64,000 bases of DNA. Source: Amphirosellinia nigrospora. Taxonomy: Eukaryota; Ascomycota; Sordariomycetes; Xylariales; Xylariaceae. Each line of letters starts with the position of its first letter. Position 1 is the stretch's first letter. A program made the position numbers and the translations under genes. The notes beneath the pieces are model-generated. The model was given only the letters and a program-made list of their open reading frames with translations, was not told where the DNA came from and ran no database searches. Shown here one piece after another: positions 1-9,744 of this stretch. The stretch covers positions 9,434,193 through 9,498,192 of the forward strand of contig SCHM01000001.1 of the NCBI GenBank assembly GCA_004123355.1, written 5' to 3'.

Positions 1-542
1 CTGGGCGCGGGTCCATGACTGTTAGTTGAGGGGAACCCGATAGTAATCCATCCATCCTGCCTTTCGCTGTGCCTTCTATAAGGTTGACTATAGAAGACTG
101 TAAACGCTATATTTCCAGATAATAATGATGAAAAGAAGGTACAGTGTTGGTACAGCCCTGTTTGGTGTGCATTTGAAATAAGCAGCATGTCTCTTATACT
201 AAGATGAGAAGAGGGTGGTATCAGTTCCGGTGAGCTCCAATAAGGCTGATGGAATACAAATTGGATGCAGACGCACGGAAACTCTCCTGCGGCGTATTGA
301 TTGATTGATGGCTCCCGTTGTCTCGATAAGGGAGCTGAGAAATAATCTCACTATGGTGCTTGGCGGGCTGAGGTCTCAACTTGCAATTCTAGACCACGAA
401 CACATCAACACGCTATGCCGCATGAAGGGGCTGAGATACGTGGTAGAGGATGGTTGTATGTCAGAGCGCTGACTGCGGTTCGAAGGATTTGTTGCGACGC
501 GTTCCAAGTCCCGGACCATCCTCGTAAATACACAGTAGTGTA

Positions 543-900
543 CGGAGGTTTGTGTCACTATTGATCATTATCCTTGGCAATGGTGTAAAGTGCAAATAGG
601 GGAGCTCACCTACGGTGTGACGGCTTGGCAACCAGTTCATCGGGCCGCTTGCAGCCCGACAGTCTCAACAGAAAGTTAGCTAGGTATCTACTCTACTAGG
701 CTAAGCCCTGAACTCCGCTCTAGCTAACGATTGATATGTCCCATCTGCACTAACGGTATAGCGTAGTTAGTGGTCTATGACTTTCTAGACTACTGCCGGC
801 CCGAAACACTGGTTGCCAAGCCGTCACACCGTGTGTGAGCTCCCCCATTTGCACTTTACACCATTGCCAAGGATAATGATCAATAGTGACACAACCTCCG
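543..900. mobile_element. MITE with long terminal inverted repeats and TA target duplication
   Basis: The first about 115 bp and the last about 105 bp of this 358-bp stretch are near-perfect reverse complements. Outer ends read CGGAGGTT and AACCTCCG. Both are flanked by TA (541-542 and 901-902), the target duplication of Tc1/mariner-type elements. The middle (about 660-790) has no coding sequence, so this is a non-autonomous element that would need a transposase from elsewhere. The arms differ at only a few positions, suggesting modest age. Assignment to Tc1/mariner rests only on the TA duplication. Confidence 0.8.
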
Positions 901-902
901 TA

Positions 903-2504
903 TAGCAAGGCGACCAGCGTTGTGTTGTATCTAAATGAGTAGCACATCATACTGATTCGGTGATATCGAGGTAGTATCGTGACCATGTACCTCGTGCTTG
1001 TTGGAAGTAGGTACACGGCATGAATCGATTAAGCGCCAGACCCTTCCGATGCCGACACAGCGGCGCGTCGCAGTTTGATCTTCTCCCTATCTGTCCCTAG
1101 GTATGGCTGAAGGCACGAAGGAATCCCCCGAGACCATCGTGTATTTTCGGTGCTATTTCTGTACTCTGGTTCGTGCTATCATAACACTAGTGCCCGTTGG
1201 CTCGTCGATCAAGACATGTAAAGAAACATACGCTAGGACCTTGAGCAGTTTCAGAACTTGATAAGAGCTGCATTTGCGACCGCGACTGAACATTCGGACT
1301 CTCCGGCTTGCAGGAAACTCCTGCAAGGTCTTACCTTTCCACCAACACCTCAAAAGTCCTGATATACTAGCTCTTTCTGGTTATTCTAACGCAGTGGTGG
1401 TGGTCAAGTAGAGTATCTCTTATCATTCATGAACTGATAAGGATACGTATGTAGGAGTGATCTAAGTATGACCTGTGAGCAGATGACGACTGCATTTAGT
1501 TTAGTTTACTGTTACAATGCATGGTTGATCTGAACCAGAATCCGATGTTCTGTCTCTGGTGAGGGCGATCTGCGTTTTAGTGTAGTGGAATTTGTACAGT
1601 AAACCCAGTTAGGAACTCTTGGAATCGGTACTAGTACGCGTAAATAATACACTATTAAATATAGGACGTCACTGAAAATGGTACTAACGATTCTGTCTCA
1701 TCTTATTGGCACACGACTTACGGAATTGCTAGGTAATCTTGAAATGAAGGTCGCGTATTTGTATAACCATTGTCCATTTCTATCTAACCTTAAGTTCCCG
1801 AAGAGCTCACGCCAACATACATATAGAAAACCTTCCCGTACAATGCGGTGCATACTTCCATCAAACTTACCGAGAAGGTGTTACTTACTGTATCTGCTCT
1901 AGAACAATGCCGGAGTGGAGTCCTCTTAAAGAAGCTTATTGGCTGCCCCCGCTAGTTCTGAGTTATTTGAGTAATCCTGTCACACGGCAGCTTATTACCC
2001 GGCACAGAAAGGGCGTCTGGGGTGGCTTGAATTAACCATATAAGTACTAGTGCAAGATAATCATCGACTTAGTCTATCAAAGGTAGTACCTAAAGTACAT
2101 TTGCCCCCCGAACACAAGTACTCAGCTCGCAGGACCAGCAACCCAGAAACCCAGCTCAGCTGTAATCCGGCTTGTCTAGCACGTCAGCGCAGCGCCCGCT
2201 CAGTGTCTCGTCAGGCCTGGACCCTCTGTAGCATCCTCTAGTCAATGTCAGGTAGCGTACCTTGTGCTACTTGGTCACTGCGGTACTTGGAACCTAGCCA
2301 ACCACCGACCATATCTCCTCTCCATGTCCCGAAACTCCCCTTTCATCCCATTCCACTCGCATTTCACTTTCGAGGTGCTTGGTCCGCATCTTCTTCTCCA
2401 CCAGCCATCTCTACGCAGCATGCACTGCGAAAGTCGAGTTGAGCCGAGTCAAGTACAAATCGAGTAACGCCGGCGTCATATAGGCGCCGTTGAGACAGAA
2501 CTCA
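903..2504. other. Gene-poor intergenic region
   Basis: Only short frames under 75 codons occur on either strand, and none shows a recognisable motif or codon pattern. I see no RNA gene, tandem repeat or second copy of the neighbouring MITE. Confidence 0.5.
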
Positions 2505-2555
2505 GTAAGTCTTTGTGTGATTTTTAACTGATGCCAGCAATTCTGACTGTTCTAG
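2505..2555 (+). other. Possible 5' UTR intron of the RING gene
   Basis: A GTAAGT donor at 2505 is followed by an AACTGAT branch-like site, a TTCTGAC site and a TCTAG acceptor ending at 2555. The 51-bp length fits the short introns elsewhere in the window. It lies about 350 bp upstream of the RING-gene ATG, so it would belong to an untranslated leader. This is inference from splice consensus only. Confidence 0.3.
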
Positions 2556-2899
2556 CCCTCCCGATTCAATCGAGCGATCGGTCACGAACAGTACCCTGCC
2601 TTGTGCATTTTCGATCATTTGGGATATTTCAATAATGGTCTTGCGTTGTTAATTGGAGTCTTGTTAATAGTGCAAGCTTTCTTTTGTTCATTTGAAACCT
2701 AAGAACAACCAAAGAAAATATTGGGGCCTGACAGGTACAAAGCGGTTCGACCATCGCAACCTGCACACTCGGGGTGAAGGCTTTCATTGTTGTCTGTTTG
2801 ATGGTTATGCTACAGCACCTATGACCTCGTCTTTGAAGGCTTAATCAACCCGAACCGCTCTGTTAGAGGTCGTTTGCCGTTGCCGGGGGTTCTTCCAAC

Positions 2900-4514
2900 A
2901 TGGAAAATATCAATCGGGCCATCGTGGACGGCGCCACGTTGTGGCAAGAGTGGTGGAATATCATGTTAGGCAGGCTGCCACTTCAGCTATACAGTCCGCC
3001 ACAACTTCGGTTGCGTCGCCTGGTTCGCCGAGCATGTCTGTTACCGGAATTCCCTCTATGATGCCAGCTCCTTCTATGTCGTCCGCGATAACCAGTTCCA
3101 CGGATGCTGCCGCTAGCCCAAGCGCTAGTAGCGAAAACAAGGACCCGGGCTCTGGTGGAGGAGGCTCAAGCTCGCCGTTGTTATTTTTCGTCGCTCTCGG
3201 CTTTGGCGTTGTCTTCACTAACTTATGGTAAGCAAATAATTGATACCTGGAGTTCAATGTGCTGATGTCGTGCGCAGGATTATTGTTGGTGTGAAATACT
3301 GCTTCCGATATAATGCTCGCAATCGCGCGATGGCACGACTGGACGAGAATGGCGAACCTATCGATTTGCAAAACATGCCCGCACGGCCACACCGACGACG
3401 TCGCGAAAAGAAATTGATGACTATGGACGAGGTGAACGAAAAGTTTCCAATGGTCAAGTACAAGACTTGGGTCTTGGAGCGCAGAAGGGAGGGTTACCAA
3501 CTGCAGGCGGCATTCAGCACCGTCCAGTCGGCCTAATAGCGTACGTAGCGTGGACGGAATTATCCCGGAACAACCTTCTGATCTACGCGACTCCATTGAT
3601 GAATCAACCACGAATGCTGCTCACGAACCCGATCGCAATACCAGAACCAGCCAAGATCACTAGTGAAAGACGAGCAGATGCCTGGTGAGGAAACCAAGGC
3701 CACTACAATTACTAAAAGCACGGACAAAGATTCAACGACCACCACCGACGCACCAGGCGTCCCAGGTGCGGAAACGGAAACTCCACCAACCAAAGATTCA
3801 CTCAATCGATCAAGCGAGGACGATGAAGATGACGAGGATGATCATATTAACCCCGCTCTAGACCCGGATATGATGGGATCCTCCGGTGATACTTGTGCTA
3901 TCTGCATTGATACTCTTGAAGATAATGATGACGTTCGTGGCCTAACTTGCGGACATGCATTCCATGCTGTTTGCCTGGATCCTTGGTTAACAAACAGGAG
4001 AGCTGCTGCCTCTTTGTAAAGCCGACTACTACACACCTAAGGCCCGCCCCCAGCCCACCGAAGGTGAAACTCGGGATCCTAATGCACCTATGACTGTGCC
4101 TGATCCTTCAAGGAATAATGGCCGTTTGAACTATCCCGAACACCGTGCGATCGTTTGCTTGGAGCCACTTTCGCGATGCGCCTCGACAGATGTTTTCAAG
4201 TCGTTTTGATGATAACCCGGGTGATCCTGCCCAAATGGATCGTCGTTATAGATCACGGCAGCACCCGGCACAACCTGGGCGTAGAAATACGGCCAATCTG
4301 GCTCAACATACCCAAGAGGAAGGCGATGGAACGCCGTAACAAGATTCAGGAATCGATTTCCACCATTCAGATTAAACCAAGTTATGAGGAGGAACCGGGA
4401 AGTGCAGGCTGCCGAAGCACAATTCGGTCGAACCACACGAGCACTGCCCCTCCTTCGACAACACCTTCTCAGCTTGAAGCGGGAGTCCGACCACCTACCA
4501 CTCAGCCGAACTGA
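2900..4514 (+). CDS. Membrane-anchored RING-H2 finger protein (putative E3 ubiquitin ligase)
   Basis: The ATG at 2900 opens a Ser/Thr/Ala-rich N-terminal part. One hydrophobic segment (about 3175-3300, around PLLFFVALGFGVVF) is split by an intron from a GTAAGC donor at 3229 to a CAG acceptor at about 3277. A basic stretch with RRRREKK follows, then an acidic linker (DDEDDEDD), then a RING-H2 domain: CAIC near 3894, CGHAFH, HAVC and a final Cys pair near 4010. The order TM, linker, RING matches fungal membrane E3 ligases that ubiquitinate proteins at endomembranes. The final Cys pair lies out of frame: ...RAAASL then stop is read where RACCPLCKADYY is expected, consistent with two lost bases. 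Other breaks lie near 2942, 3490 and 3550-3660. The 3' end is uncertain; 4514 is the last plausible stop. I infer sequencing indels rather than a dead gene. Confidence 0.7.
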
Positions 4515-5473
4515 ATAGTTACAGTATCCTGATATATATATAAGCAAAACAATCGAAATGATATTTCACCCGTTGACCCTCAGCGGTTTGTATGAACACA
4601 CGGGATCCTCAGAGCCTCACATACGCGCACATACCCTTGTCGATTTTTAGCAGACGATGATCGTTGATCGGCCAATGAGCAACATAGTCACAACCACCCT
4701 TCGCGAGTACATAACTAGCACACATACAAGCTGAGAGTATTAGCTCTTGATAATAGGAGAGCATGAACGCATGGCATGACGAAGAAGTTGTGTGAGGGAC
4801 TAGCGAGAACGTTGAGGTTCCACGTAATGAATTATGATGCGTAAGCATTTACGCATCTTTCAGCGGCGGGTAGTCTACCGGGCAAGAGAGTTACCGAACG
4901 AACTTCCTCGCCCGGCCGTTCTTAGTGAATTCTAATAACGAAGATACAAGAACCCGGCGAATGACGAATAGCATAGAGGGGGAGTATGGCATGTTGCTTT
5001 TCCGAAATCAGTGTAGGAGTTCAGAGACTATTGCGAGACGGGATGGAAAGGGGGAGTAGCATGTTTTTCTTTCCCGCTCGTCAGCTAGCTCGAGTGATTA
5101 TGGGGGCATATGGGTAGGTTAGGCAGGTGGTCGGATCACAAAGTATTATATATATATCTTTCAACTATATGATCTACATCAGCAGTGTCTGTGAGTCTTT
5201 ATCAGTTGATCTATTTCAAAGTATCGGCGCCGAGTCACTACGCTCCGCTCTGCAATTCATTAATTATTCGTGATGCGCTGCACTTGCTATTTGCCTCGGA
5301 CAGGCTCATTATGGTTGAACAAGCGAGTGGCCATATAAAGGGACTAGATATTCGATACATCAACTTACTGTGCCGACTAGGAAGATGGGTTAGCCTATTT
5401 AGAGTATCTCATGCCTTCACAGGCCGCCAGACACAGACAGCAATCATTCCATAAATGATCCAGATCCAGTCTT
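4515..5473. other. Intergenic region between convergent genes
   Basis: This 3'-to-3' gap separates the RING gene from the DUF3752 gene. It contains short AT repeats near 4535 and 5147 and no supported coding frame or RNA gene. Confidence 0.5.
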
Positions 5474-6679
5474 CTACGTATATTTACAAATACTTCCCTT
5501 GGCGAATCGGCCGCCAAAGTCGGCCGCCTTGTTGAGCAGCTCGCGGCGCTGCGAGGCGCCGATGCGTCCGCCGAGCTTCATGTCCTTCTCCCTTGTCGAA
5601 GGCGCGCTTGCTAGGGTCGTCGTCTTCCTCGTCGACCCAGCTTTCTTGCCGCCGACGGCGCTTCTCGAGGAGCCGAAGGTCCCTGCGCCCGCGCCGGCTT
5701 GGTGCTCCTCATACAGACTCCTGCCGCGCGTCGCTTCCGTGAAGCCTTGGATACGCGCCGCCTGCTCGGCGTCTTCTTTCGTCGCGGCTTTCGGTCGTGC
5801 GCTGTTCGGGCCGGAGCTCGTGTCTCGACCCAGCACGGCGTTCTCGAGACGCTTGCGCTTCTCCTCGGGCGTCTCCGTCCAGATGCTGCTGATCTCGCCG
5901 CCGCCGCCGGAGCCGCTCGCGTTTGCGCGCGGCCCGGAGTTGAAGCGGCGCGCCTTTAGCTTCGTCGGGTCGGCGGCGCGATACCCGCCCGCGGTCGGCG
6001 GCGCGAGCATCCAGTCGTCACGCTTCGGCGCCTTGTTCGCTGCTGCCTCGGCCTCAGCTGCTTCGAGGGCGCGGGCTGCCGCTGCTGGTGGGAGTTGGAT
6101 GTCGGGAGCGCGGGCCCGTAGTCGTCGTCTGAGTCGGAATCTGAGTCTGCGGGCCCGGAAGGCCGTTCTGAGAGGGCTGCGGGGGAGGAGCAGGACCGTG
6201 GATGCGCTTGGGTTCTGGTGGTGCTGGGCCCACGTCGTCTTCGTCTTCGCTGCCGAGGGAATTTCGTCTGTATTCGTTGATGGTATGGTAGGCTCTATTG
6301 ACCGCTTTGAGCCGTTTGTTGTAGACGCCGGTAGCGGCACGGAAGGGCCAATTGCTTCTTCTTCATCTTCGCTGTCTAATGCCACCTCATCGGCGTTCTT
6401 CTGTGGGAGACTCGGTCCTGCTGAGACTGTTGGAGGAGGCGGTGTTGGTCCTATCGAGGAAGGGAGAGATGGCCCTATTGACGGGCGCGTGGTAGGGCCG
6501 GGGGCGGAAGGGCCATACCCGTCGTCGCTGTCGCTTTCTAGATCTATTTCCTCTTTGTTGGGTTGCGCGTTCTCCGAGGCGCGGATTTTGGTCGGGGGTG
6601 AGTCCCTGGAGGCTTCGTCGTCGGGCGTACGCTTGCGTTTCGTCAGGTGAGGTGGTAACGTTGGCCCGATCGAGGTCAT
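5474..6679 (-). CDS. GPALPP-motif / DUF3752 protein
   Basis: The frame is open for 401 codons from the ATG at 6679. The N-terminal half repeats IGPxLP-type motifs (IGPTLP, YGPSAPGP, IGPSLP, IGPSVPLP) between acidic Ser/Asp/Glu stretches. The C-terminal half has the conserved DUF3752 block, with DDWMLAPPT, SIWTETPEEKRKR and an RSLYEEHQ-type element. Human GPALPP1 is the animal relative; the function is poorly defined and probably nuclear. Between about 6090 and 6250 the frame reads as an Arg-rich stretch unlike the family, while other frames give DDVGPAPPEPKR and DSDSDDDYGPALP. Compensating indels therefore probably scramble about 50 residues without introducing a stop. Start and C-terminus look sound. 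Confidence 0.75.
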   Translation of the reverse strand: MTSIGPTLPPHLTKRKRTPDDEASRDSPPTKIRASENAQPNKEEIDLESDSDDGYGPSAPGPTTRPSIGPSLPSSIGPTPPPPTVSAGPSLPQKNADEVALDSEDEEEAIGPSVPLPASTTNGSKRSIEPTIPSTNTDEIPSAAKTKTTWAQHHQNPSASTVLLLPRSPLRTAFRARRLRFRLRRRLRARAPDIQLPPAAAARALEAAEAEAAANKAPKRDDWMLAPPTAGGYRAADPTKLKARRFNSGPRANASGSGGGGEISSIWTETPEEKRKRLENAVLGRDTSSGPNSARPKAATKEDAEQAARIQGFTEATRGRSLYEEHQAGAGAGTFGSSRSAVGGKKAGSTRKTTTLASAPSTREKDMKLGGRIGASQRRELLNKAADFGGRFAKGSICKYT

Positions 6680-7489
6680 CGTCGTGATTCAAATTTAAGC
6701 GTACAGGTAAATCGACCTATGTATATTGATTGGCTTTATGGCTTGTAATGGTTGGTTCGGATAGAACAGAAGTTCTGCTGTGATGTTCCTGGGGCCTGAC
6801 GGAGTATTGGTGAAGGGGAAAGTGAGATGATGCGTTTTGGAGCTCGATAATTTGGAGCCGATAAGGTCGATAAGTGGGAGTGACGTTGATGTTTTGAGCT
6901 GCGGAGCCTGTCGTTGACGCCGTAGTATTTATGCAAATTTATCCATACAAAACGTGAAGGGAGCGTGGTTCAAACGGTTCAGCTTTAAGTAGTAAACGGT
7001 TGAGCTACCGTACTAACCTAAAACTTGCTGCACTTAATAAATAGCCAAACTATTCGTAGAATGTTTTTATGTTAAATGAGTTTAAATGTTTAAATTTCGA
7101 TAGACGGTCAATTGGTTATCGATTGAGAGATGACTGATCGTTGTTACTACGTTTGAAGTGTCGTAAATGCATGAACATCATCTGAATGATTAGATTGCCT
7201 AGGATGGATGTTATTAACTTTGACTTTTATGAAGGTCTTTCCGTCAACCATCCCTCTGACTCCTTAATCATGTCCAAATAAGAAATGTATTATCGTCCTG
7301 GATTGATCGAGGTCAGTTTTATCGCTTAGAGATTTATTAGAACTGATTGATTTGTCCGTATCCAAGCAAAAGTCTGATCACACTAGCTACCCGTAACCGT
7401 CTCGTGGTTATTGTGCTGGTAATAGCGTGTTCGGGTGCTTCCCATTAGCTGGCATGTAAACAAAAAGTCGTTACTATGAGCCACTCGCC
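6680..7489. other. Intergenic region with AT-rich dispersed repeat
   Basis: This is 0.8 kb without a supported gene. Its centre holds one copy of a repeat that recurs inverted at 37.3 kb and is listed separately. The rest shows no motif I recognise. Confidence 0.5.
7014..7175 (+). repeat. Dispersed AT-rich repeat, copy 1
   Basis: About 160 bp match the reverse complement of 37226-37395. Shared blocks include CTATTCGTAGAAT, GAGTTTAAA, GTTTAAATTTCGATA and GATCGTTGTT, in the same order and spacing. Some differences are C-to-T changes (GCTGCACTT here, GTTGTACTT in copy 2), as expected from repeat-induced point mutation. No terminal repeats or coding capacity are visible, so it is probably a relic of a larger transposon or a solo element of unknown class. 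Confidence 0.7.
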
Positions 7490-8720
7490 CTACCTCTCAC
7501 GTTGCCTTGCCCAAGCCGGCATCGCCCACTTCACCATGTAATCTGACCTCACGAGTTGCTCCGCCGTCAACCTCTCGGCAGGCTCAAACGCCATCATGTC
7601 ACGCAGCAATTCCTCCAGAACCCGCATTTCACTCCTTTCCACATCCCACTGACACGTTTCATGCGTGCCGCGCGTCCCATGTCCCACATGCGCTGATTCA
7701 ATGGCCTGAAGGCAGGTGTGTAGACCCTTTTTATATTACGGACCGACGATCCGTCGGTCTTGAAGAATTCCTTGTGGCTTTCCTATTAGTCCCACCAACG
7801 AGCGAGCGACGGACCAAGCGTACTAGCTATATCAGCTATAATCGTCTCAGTTTCAGCCCAATGTTTCAAAGAGAGCTCGCCAGGGCTGAGGTAGTTAAGA
7901 TCTGGGCCGCAAAGAAGAAATTTTGGCAAATGTAGATTTAGATGGTGTGAGAACGATAGAACGGGTTCGCTACAAAGCACATGGACAATTAAGGGGGGCT
8001 GGAACATACCGCCATGACATATTCCACGCGAGTCCAAGCAGGATGCACCCATAATTACTTGGACGGCGATATACTTTGCAGTCTCGACGGGAGATATGAA
8101 GTTTACTGAGTTCTCTTTAGACGCTGAGATGTCGTAGCTGGCTGGTTCTTGTACAAGGCAAGCGTGATGTCTATTGAGGCTGTCGGATAAAAAGTCGTCG
8201 AGCAGTTGTGGAACGAACTGGCGTCTTGGGTGTGTTAGGTCACTGCCGCTGTAGAGCAGCCGGAGAATAGTGTCGTCAGTGCTTTTTGAAGATTCACCGG
8301 CAACTAGAATCTTCAATGAGACATATGTTTGTCGCGGACCAGCCAGATTGCTGAATAGCCATTGAACCCGAGCTTATGGACAGCCTCGTATCGGCCATAG
8401 TTGGAAGAGTCCCCGATGTTATCAGGATGATAGCCGCTACATGTGTAATCTTCGAAATCTTCCAGGCCGATTTCACGGACACAGACATCCTCTTCGTGCG
8501 ACGAGGAGGTGTTGCTAGCCATGCAGTAAACGCTTCTTTGATAGGGGGAGCCTCGCCGGCAAAAGCTACAGGTATAGGTTGTGCAAAGGAATGACTGTGA
8601 TGGCAACCAGTGAAGGATACGTGATAGAGCATCCCAAGAAAACTGTCTGAAAATACGGCCGCTGTCGACTGCGAACGGCTGGAGCGATGTCAATTCGATG
8701 TTGCCATAACTTGGTGTCAT
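7490..8720 (-). CDS. Diverged SRPK-like serine/threonine kinase, interrupted
   Basis: The N-terminal part carries the SRPK hallmark: acidic GLEDFEDY, GYHPDNIGD, then the ATP-binding region VHKLGFNGYSAIWLVRD. After a frame change near 8313 the kinase continues (SLKILVAGESS...). SRGICHG near 8040 sits where SRPK-like fungal kinases have the HGD catalytic loop, and a GTATGT intron donor follows it. A C-terminal tail near 7500-7620 has DMMAFEPAERLTAEQL, the usual end of a kinase C-lobe. The region between about 7690 and 7990 is not readable as a kinase in any frame. The start could be the ATG at 8720 or 8522; the latter directly precedes the acidic motif. SRPKs phosphorylate SR-type splicing factors, but fungi also carry many degenerate paralogues, and this may be one. 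Confidence 0.6.
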
Positions 8721-8849
8721 TATTGATGATGTAGTATTAAAGATGGTTGTTAGGTATTTCTGTTTAACATCGGGCTGTAAGTAATTGCTTGTTAAACCCC
8801 GCCTTTTAAAAAGTAATTTAGTGGTGCTTATAGGAAAGACAACTCTCAT

Positions 8850-9744
8850 ATTACTGTATCTGTGAAATACAAAAAAATGCAGTGGAGGAAAAGACTCACG
8901 GCTACACGAACGTAAACAAGTTGTCCCTAACGACTATATCAAGGATGACAATGTTAAAAACGCATGGCCGGTATAGATGGAAACATGGCTTGGTGAGACA
9001 TTCACTGGTAACCGTTACTTCACGTATTAACAAAAATTAGCGTCGATATTTTGAATGTATTTAAATTACCGATAGGTCTTATACATACTGGGAATAAATT
9101 GCAAAGATGAAGAACTTCATAAAAAGAACCGCGAAGGTTGTTCAATTTATATAATAGGTTTGAGCTGTTGGAACTGCGATCGCATTTAAGGCAGGGTCCG
9201 CTTTTGCATAATCCTTTGCATTACTTTGCATTGTTGTAGACCGTACGAAACGGAGACTTCCAATACCTAGGTAGCTCATTGGATAAACGGTTCCATTTCG
9301 TAGCTTGCATTTCTTATCGGTCCCACTCTGTCCAGTGTACCAGGTACCTTGGTGCGCATGGGTACCTACGTAGGTTATGAACCTGGAAAGTGCGACGAGA
9401 TGGATTGAATTTGTTATTTGATAGACATAGGATCGAAGAAGGCGACAAATTGTGGTTACACGGACGTACAGCGAAGTGCAAAGCATTCCACTTCGAATTC
9501 CGACATTGCCTCTCCCCCTCCGCCGTCTTTATTATCTGCGCCCAGCGCGATATCTATCAGCCTCGACCCTGACGCGCGCTAACGAGCTTGGAGAACAGCT
9601 CTCGACGTGAAGGCTACCGAATTAGCTATAGGAATCGAACCCGTGCCGCATGCCCGAGTGCCAAAGCGCCGTATCCCATCCCATCCCATCCCACCCATAG
9701 AGAAGACGCCATCTTGAAACCATGTGCCGCATACAACCGCCTCG
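8850..9744. other. Intergenic region upstream of VPS8
   Basis: Gene-free 0.9 kb between divergent genes, AT-rich from 8950 to 9120. It holds a TACCTACGTAGGT palindrome near 9363 and a short ATCCC tandem at about 9667-9695, just upstream of VPS8. No coding frame is supported. Confidence 0.5.

Noticed and set aside
2961-3611. 216-codon frame on the minus strand
   Set aside because: It is antisense to the RING gene, whose membrane segment, RING motifs and splice sites are on the plus strand.
5499-6650. 383-codon frame on the plus strand
   Set aside because: It is antisense to the DUF3752 gene. The minus strand carries the family motifs, and the plus-strand product is a low-complexity shadow caused by high GC content.
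9142-9486. 114-codon minus-strand frame
   Set aside because: No recognisable domain and poor coding composition; it lies in the VPS8 promoter gap.
9610-9700. tRNA-like sequence with GGTTCGATTCC on the minus strand
   Set aside because: The T-loop-like motif is present, but its stem has a mismatch and no matching acceptor, D-arm or anticodon stem could be built.
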